Below, one piece after another: positions 6,291-7,282 of a stretch of 7,282 nucleotides of DNA; positions within the stretch are counted from its first letter, which is position 1; each line of letters starts with the position of its first letter. Source of the stretch: Chloroflexota bacterium (GTDB lineage Bacteria > Chloroflexota > Dehalococcoidia > Lucifugimonadales > VGZR01). The notes beneath the pieces were generated by a model. The model was not told the DNA's origin. It saw only the letters and a program-made list of their open reading frames with translations, and made no database searches. The position numbers and the translations under genes are program-made. The DNA lies in contig JAQBWG010000090.1 in the NCBI GenBank assembly GCA_027625225.1, positions 1-7,282 on the forward strand, in the 5' to 3' direction.

Positions 6291-6422
6291 TTCCCGCCCA
6301 CCGGGAGGGTTGTTGGACGAAGTTGGTCATCTTCGCCCGCGCTGGTCGGAGTGATCCGTGGAGGAGGCTCTCCGATGGCTTGGGGGTGCTAGCCGGAGGC
6401 CCAGCGGACCGGTGGGCGGGAA
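6291..6422 (+). ncRNA. Candidate structured non-coding RNA between mutL and def
   Basis: A perfect 14-bp inverted repeat (TTCCCGCCCACCGG at 6291-6304; its reverse complement at 6409-6422) closes a 104-nt region that itself folds. P2 is CGAAG 6318-6322 with CTTCG 6331-6335, extendable to 7 of 8 pairs (6315-6322 with 6331-6338). P3 is CGCTGG 6340-6345 with CCAGCG 6401-6406, and it encloses P4 (TCGGAG 6346-6351 with CTCCGA 6370-6375) and P5 (GGCT 6377-6380 with AGCC 6391-6394). The result is a nested multibranch layout without clashes. No long reading frame fits, and it starts 10 nt after the mutL stop. I could not match it to RNase P RNA, tmRNA, SRP RNA or a riboswitch by remembered consensus. 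The strand is assumed from the neighbours. A folded mutL 3' UTR or a miniature inverted-repeat element are alternatives. Confidence 0.4.
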
Positions 6423-6432
6423 GTACCCAGCG

Positions 6433-6488
6433 ACTGGTTATGTACACTGTCGTACAGAACTAGTGTACGCACGAACATGCGTGCGTGT
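6433..6488 (+). other. Two abutting hairpins in the mutL-def spacer
   Basis: Hairpin A pairs 6433-6439 with 6458-6464 (7 bp including one G-U); after one A-G mismatch it continues as TGTAC 6441-6445 with GTACA 6452-6456, leaving a 6-nt loop. Hairpin B starts at the next base: ACGCACG 6467-6473 with CGTGCGT 6480-6486, plus two flanking G-U pairs, loop AACATG. They lie 10 nt after the structured element at 6291-6422 and may belong to the same transcript. The only T-run nearby (TTTT 6495-6498) is seven bases past hairpin B, so this is a poor intrinsic terminator. As DNA, the TGTAC-N6-GTACA palindrome could instead be an operator. The rest of the spacer, 6489-6564, shows nothing I can name. Confidence 0.4.
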
Positions 6489-6564
6489 CAAGAGTTTTCG
6501 GTACATGCGTTCTTAAATTAACCTGCCATGGTGCGAGCGTGGCGATGTGAAGGCGCTGGTGAAC

Positions 6565-6593
6565 TTTACAGGGTATCTGGTTGCGCATATAAT
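6565..6593 (+). promoter_or_regulatory. Sigma-70-type promoter of def
   Basis: TTTACA (6565-6570, 5/6 match to the -35 consensus) and a perfect TATAAT (6588-6593) are separated by the optimal 17 nt. Transcription would start at about 6600, giving a leader of about 40 nt before the GTG at 6641. The leader carries a partial Shine-Dalgarno (AAGGGG, 6631-6636), so unlike pyrD and mutL this gene has a conventional leadered arrangement. Confidence 0.75.
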
Positions 6594-6640
6594 CACGTAG
6601 TTCAAAATAGGTTGGCGTCCAAGGCCAGTTAAGGGGCTTC

Positions 6641-7177
6641 GTGGCTGTACTCGATCTCGTAACCTTCCCCAACGCAATACTTCGTGAACGCGCAAGGCGT
6701 GTGCGGAATATCGATAAGTCGATTCTGCGCTTGGCTCACGACATGGTAGACACCATGCATCACTACAGTGGAGTGGGCCTGGCTGCGAACCAAGTGGGGG
6801 TACTCAAGCGGGTTATCGTGGTGCAGATGCCTGATGACGAGGAGCCGCGCATCTATATCAACCCCGAAATTGTGCACCGCGAGGGTGAACGAATGGTTGA
6901 GGAGGGCTGCTTGAGCGTTCCAGGGTATCTGGGTACGATTCCCCGTTCCGTCTGGATTAAGTTTCGGGCGCTGGATTCCACCTCGAAGCTGGTTCGCCTT
7001 AAAGCCGATGATTTGCTTGCCCAGGCGCTGGAGCACGAGGTTGACCATCTTAACGGGATTCTGTATTTGGACCACCTACAAGAACATGAAGAGCTTCGCC
7101 CGGTGGAAACTGCCTCCGGGAACGAAGAGGCTCAATCTGAATCTGAAGAGGCAACGGCTGAAGTCCACGTCGGCTAA
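6641..7177 (+). CDS. def: Peptide deformylase
   Basis: Metalloenzyme that removes the formyl group from the N-terminal methionine of nascent proteins at the ribosome. All three family motifs are intact: GVGLAANQ at 44-51, EEGCLSVP at 87-94 with metal ligand C90, and HEVDH at 132-136 with ligands H132 and H136 and catalytic E133. These positions equal E. coli numbering (C90, H132, E133, H136), which supports the GTG start at 6641. A partial Shine-Dalgarno AAGGGG lies four bases upstream and a strong promoter about 50 nt further up. The 178-aa product is slightly longer than E. coli Def (169); the extra C-terminal residues (about 155-178) are rich in Glu, Ser and Ala and probably disordered. 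No methionyl-tRNA formyltransferase (fmt), a frequent partner, is visible, although the following reading frame is incomplete. Confidence 0.96.
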   Translation: MAVLDLVTFPNAILRERARRVRNIDKSILRLAHDMVDTMHHYSGVGLAANQVGVLKRVIVVQMPDDEEPRIYINPEIVHREGERMVEEGCLSVPGYLGTIPRSVWIKFRALDSTSKLVRLKADDLLAQALEHEVDHLNGILYLDHLQEHEELRPVETASGNEEAQSESEEATAEVHVG

Positions 7178-7189
7178 CCGCCTCCGTTT

Positions 7190-7282
7190 ATGACTACTAA
7201 CACCCTTACACATACTGCATTGAATACTTTGCGCGTTTCAGACCTGCCTCCAATCACCAACGAATTGGCCAGATTCTTCACC
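7190..7282 (+). CDS. Start of an unidentified reading frame, truncated by the right edge
   Basis: An ATG 12 nt after the def stop opens a frame of 31 codons without a stop up to the window end. The peptide starts MTTNTLTHTALN and continues with a segment containing SDLPPITNELARFF, which could be an amphipathic helix. I do not recognise a family; it does not resemble the N-terminus of methionyl-tRNA formyltransferase. There is no clear ribosome-binding site in the 12-nt gap, so translation coupled to def is possible. The short length means this could still be a chance open frame or have a different start. Confidence 0.45.
   Translation, partial: MTTNTLTHTALNTLRVSDLPPITNELARFFT

Noticed and set aside
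6310..6354. Short TTG-initiated frame after the GAGGAGGAG run following the mutL stop
   Set aside because: It encodes only about 14 residues, the purine run is more than 20 nt from the TTG, and it lies inside the stem structure.
6291..6422. RNase P RNA, tmRNA, small SRP RNA or 6S RNA as identity of the structured element
   Set aside because: The RNase P GAGGAAAGUCC-type core, the tmRNA T-arm and tag end and the SRP GGAAGGAAGC-type loop are absent, and the multibranch fold is unlike the long single rod of 6S RNA.
6451..6479. LexA/SOS box upstream of def
   Set aside because: CGAAC and GTAC fragments occur but no complete known LexA consensus is present, and the downstream gene is not an SOS gene.
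6629..7075. 148-aa minus-strand open frame opposite def
   Set aside because: def carries all deformylase motifs in the other orientation; the antisense product matches nothing known.

Overview
The window is about 57% G+C by eye and densely packed with bacterial housekeeping genes. It looks like a contig from an uncultivated, free-living bacterium. The gene mix (MscS channel, ribokinase, class-2-like PyrD, short threonine/serine dehydratase, long MutL, peptide deformylase) together with TATAAT boxes placed directly before start codons would fit a Chloroflexota/Dehalococcoidia (SAR202-like) genome. That placement is an inference from general impression, not from a marker gene. No transposase, phage gene, CRISPR array, tRNA or rRNA is visible.

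Layout. Positions 3-668 (+) hold the C-terminal part of an MscS-family mechanosensitive channel, cut by the left edge. A ribokinase (684-1607, +) follows after 15 nt in the same frame. A 252-aa helical protein of unknown function (2362-1604, -) converges on it and the two stop codons overlap. A divergent promoter region (2363-2466) leads right into pyrD (2467-3486, +). pyrD converges with a PLP-dependent threonine/serine dehydratase (4447-3479, -), and an 11-bp perfect inverted repeat there acts as a likely bidirectional terminator inside both coding ends. A second divergent gap (4448-4513) leads into mutL (4514-6280, +). A gene-free stretch of 360 nt (6281-6640) contains strong RNA-like secondary structure, then a textbook sigma-70 promoter for def (6641-7177, +). 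A further reading frame opens at 7190 and runs off the right edge.

The genes do not form one pathway. They cover osmotic protection (mscS), sugar phosphorylation (rbsK), pyrimidine synthesis (pyrD), amino-acid catabolism (dehydratase), mismatch repair (mutL) and N-terminal protein processing (def). Most appear to be single-gene transcription units facing alternately in opposite directions.

The points most worth following up are: the structured region at about 6291-6488, which may be an unannotated non-coding RNA; the near-identical TATAAT-to-start arrangement at pyrD and mutL, which predicts leaderless mRNAs; and the palindromic terminator that makes two unrelated enzymes end in nearly the same residues.
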